Made by a program: the position numbers and the translations under genes. A model generated the notes under the pieces. The model worked only from the letters and a program-made list of their open reading frames with translations, had not been told where the DNA came from and did not search any database. Of a stretch of DNA of 64,000 nucleotides, positions 62,491 through 64,000 are shown in pieces; positions within the stretch are counted from its first letter, which is position 1; every line of letters starts with the position of its first letter. The DNA comes from Veillonellales bacterium (GTDB taxonomy: Bacteria > Bacillota > Negativicutes > JAAYSF01), in NCBI GenBank assembly GCA_039680175.1, contig JBDKTO010000036.1, positions 1-64,000 on the forward strand, in the 5' to 3' direction.

Positions 62491-63372
62491 ATGAAATCGA
62501 CTACACAATTACGCCATCTTTTGGAAAAAAGCAACAAGGGGGAGATCCTTGTTGCTCCTGGAGCTCATGATGCTTTAAGTGCCCGTCTGGTAGAAGCTGC
62601 CGGATTTAATGCCGTATATATGACCGGTTATGGAGCTTCGGCCAGTTTGCTTGGCAAACCGGATGTCGGACTGCTGACACTTAGTGAAATGGCCAATCAG
62701 GCTCACCGCTTCGCTTCGACAGTCAGCGTGCCGGTCATTGCCGACGGAGACACCGGCTATGGCAATGCCGTCAATGTGCAGCGTTCCGTCCGGGAATACG
62801 AGGCGGCCGGAGCCGCGGCTATTCAGCTGGAAGATCAAGTAGCCCCGAAAAAATGCGGTCACATGCTGGGACGGGAAATCATAGCGGCCGAGGAAATGGT
62901 TGGCAAGATCCAGGCAGCGGTGGAAGCCCGCAAGGATAAGGATTTCGTCATTCTCGCCCGTACCGATGCCCGTACTAACTACGGAATTGAAGAAGCGATT
63001 CGCCGGGGAAAACTTTATCAGGAAGCGGGAGCGGATGTTTTGTTTATTGAGTCGCCGGAGAATGTTGATGAAATGAAGCGAATCACGTCCAGTTTTCAGG
63101 TTCCGGTGCTGGCCAATATGCTGGAACGGGGCAGAACGCCGCTTCTGACAACCCAGGAATTGCAAGCTATCGGCTACAACTTGGTTATCTTCTGCGTGGC
63201 TTCTACTTATGTTACGGCTAAGGCAGTGTTTGATTATTTACTGCATCTGAAAAAGGAAGGAACCACAAAGGATTTGATCCAAGACAGTATGATGCCTTTC
63301 CCGGATTTTAATAAATTTATCGGTCTTGATGAAATCCGGTTGATTGAAAAGAAATATGCCGGACGGGAATAA
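62491..63372 (+). CDS. methylisocitrate/2,3-dimethylmalate lyase family enzyme
   Basis: Isocitrate lyase/PEP mutase superfamily TIM-barrel (293 aa), close to PrpB (2-methylisocitrate lyase) and 2,3-dimethylmalate lyase. VYMTGYGASASLLG, the metal-binding DGDTGYG and the catalytic-loop KKCGHM are present, with LARTDAR and ANMLERGRTP later. It cleaves a 2-hydroxy-dicarboxylate to pyruvate plus an acid. Unlike prp operons no prpC or prpD follows; a terminator comes directly after. Which substrate it uses is open. Confidence 0.87.
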   Translation: MKSTTQLRHLLEKSNKGEILVAPGAHDALSARLVEAAGFNAVYMTGYGASASLLGKPDVGLLTLSEMANQAHRFASTVSVPVIADGDTGYGNAVNVQRSVREYEAAGAAAIQLEDQVAPKKCGHMLGREIIAAEEMVGKIQAAVEARKDKDFVILARTDARTNYGIEEAIRRGKLYQEAGADVLFIESPENVDEMKRITSSFQVPVLANMLERGRTPLLTTQELQAIGYNLVIFCVASTYVTAKAVFDYLLHLKKEGTTKDLIQDSMMPFPDFNKFIGLDEIRLIEKKYAGRE

Positions 63373-63411
63373 TCAGTTTCAGATGTGAGCAGCTAGGGAA
63401 ATAGCTTAAAT

Positions 63412-63457
63412 CGTAAAACGAGTCCGTATCACAAGAGTGGTACGGACTCGTTTTACG
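63412..63457. terminator. long bidirectional terminator
   Basis: CGTAAAACGAGTCCGTA (63412-63428) pairs perfectly with 63441-63457, a 17-bp stem with A- and T-runs inside it, between the convergent lyase and MCP genes. Confidence 0.9.
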
Positions 63458-63479
63458 GTTTATCGTCGAGCTAATCAAA

Positions 63480-64000
63480 TCATATCTGGAACTTTTCGAT
63501 GGCTGCCTGCAGATCGGTAGCCAGTATGGCCAGGCTTTGACTGGAAGATGCGATTTCTTCCATGGACGCGGACTGCTCTTCGGTGGCGGCGGAAACGGTC
63601 TGAGATTCTGCCGCTGCCTGTTTGCTGGCGGTATCAATTTCTTTGATCGAGGCGACCAGTTGCTGGTTGCCGGCGGCGATTTGGTGGATGGATGCGGAAA
63701 TATCTTTGATTTCATTAGATAAGTTGAGGATAGCTCCTGCGATATTCTTAAACGTTTCGCCGGTGCCATTGACCAGGGAAATGCCTGTCTGAATGCCAGT
63801 GGTGCTGGTTTGAGTGGCAGTGACGACTTGAGTCATATTGATTTCATTTTTTTCAATCAGGGAGCCGATTTTCTGGGCGGCTTGATCAGACTCTTCGGCT
63901 AGTTTCCTGACTTCTTCGGCTACCACGGCGAAACCTCGTCCGTGCTCGCCGGCCCGTGCCGCTTCAATAGCGGCGTTTAAAGCCAGAAGGTTGGTCTGGC
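63480..64000 (-). CDS. methyl-accepting chemotaxis protein (3' part; runs off the window)
   Basis: C-terminal end of an MCP signalling domain. Reading from the window edge it gives [20 protein letters not shown], the conserved hairpin tip that contacts CheA/CheW, then [14 protein letters not shown] and a long helical tail with methylation-helix-like Glu/Gln/Ala repeats ([17 protein letters not shown]). The stop is the TGA at 63482-63480. The sensor region lies outside the window, so its signal cannot be judged. Confidence 0.92.
   Translation of the reverse strand, partial: QTNLLALNAAIEAARAGEHGRGFAVVAEEVRKLAEESDQAAQKIGSLIEKNEINMTQVVTATQTSTTGIQTGISLVNGTGETFKNIAGAILNLSNEIKDISASIHQIAAGNQQLVASIKEIDTASKQAAAESQTVSAATEEQSASMEEIASSSQSLAILATDLQAAIEKFQI

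Overview
The window looks like the chromosome of an anaerobic, diderm (outer-membrane-bearing) Firmicute, most likely a Negativicute of the Sporomusa/Pelosinus type. The taxonomic call is inference. It rests on Firmicute-style ribosome-binding sites, promoters and T-box control combined with a PagL-like outer-membrane lipid A deacylase. It is also supported by a class III ribonucleotide reductase, the siroheme-dependent haem route (AhbC/AhbD-type radical SAM enzymes), an Rrf2-NifS-NifU operon and heavy use of sigma-54 activators. There are no tRNA or rRNA genes, no CRISPR array and no recognisable transposase.

Layout. 1-3.3 kb: a small unknown protein, a D,D-carboxypeptidase, a ClpP-like protease whose catalytic Asp is Asn, and a PagL-like protein. 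3.3-13.97 kb: an accessory carboxylate-catabolism block. It holds an RraA/HMG-CHA-type aldolase, a 2-hydroxyacid dehydrogenase, a LysR regulator, a DUF1932-type dehydrogenase, an MFS carrier, two metallohydrolases (one Tat-exported and LigI-like), an internally deleted MFS remnant, an HD protein and a TctA-like permease. The block lies between two 46-bp direct repeats (44/46 identical). The downstream copy is the promoter of a T-box-controlled trpB2-like gene. Two operons inside the block share a 60-bp operator/promoter element (46/60 identical), one copy of which adjoins the LysR gene.

15.9-23 kb: a diguanylate cyclase, methionine aminopeptidase, an NMT1/TauA-type ABC importer, and a MocR regulator divergent from an MFS gene. 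23-36.7 kb: two modules each pairing a sigma-54 activator with a -24/-12 promoter. The first drives a D-threonate/D-erythronate-type pathway (DUF1537 kinase, PdxA2, KdgT-like permease, and an Fe-alcohol dehydrogenase frameshifted near its start). The second drives an isoaspartyl peptidase and a DcuC-like carrier, followed by an M20 peptidase and an Asp/Glu racemase, suggesting use of beta-aspartyl or D-aspartyl peptides.

36.7-45 kb: a radical SAM plus partner pair for DNA modification/repair behind a LexA-type SOS box, an LCP protein, an HD-GYP phosphodiesterase, a TVP38 membrane protein, and nrdD behind paired NrdR boxes. 45-50.4 kb: Hsp20, an anion transporter, a TetR regulator and the ahbC-ahbD pair. 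50.4-54.2 kb: an XRE regulator, then a soluble MCP-CheW-HD-GYP operon with a leader of about 390 nt that can form several hairpins. 54.5-64 kb: MFS carriers, the Rrf2-nifS-nifU operon, a LysR/MFS pair, a third sigma-54 module driving a PrpB/dimethylmalate-lyase-like enzyme, and a truncated MCP at the edge.

The recurring theme is substrate-specific control of small organic-acid use by three sigma-54 activators and two LysR proteins. Several corrected start codons are proposed where the ribosome-binding site lies inside the longest open frame.
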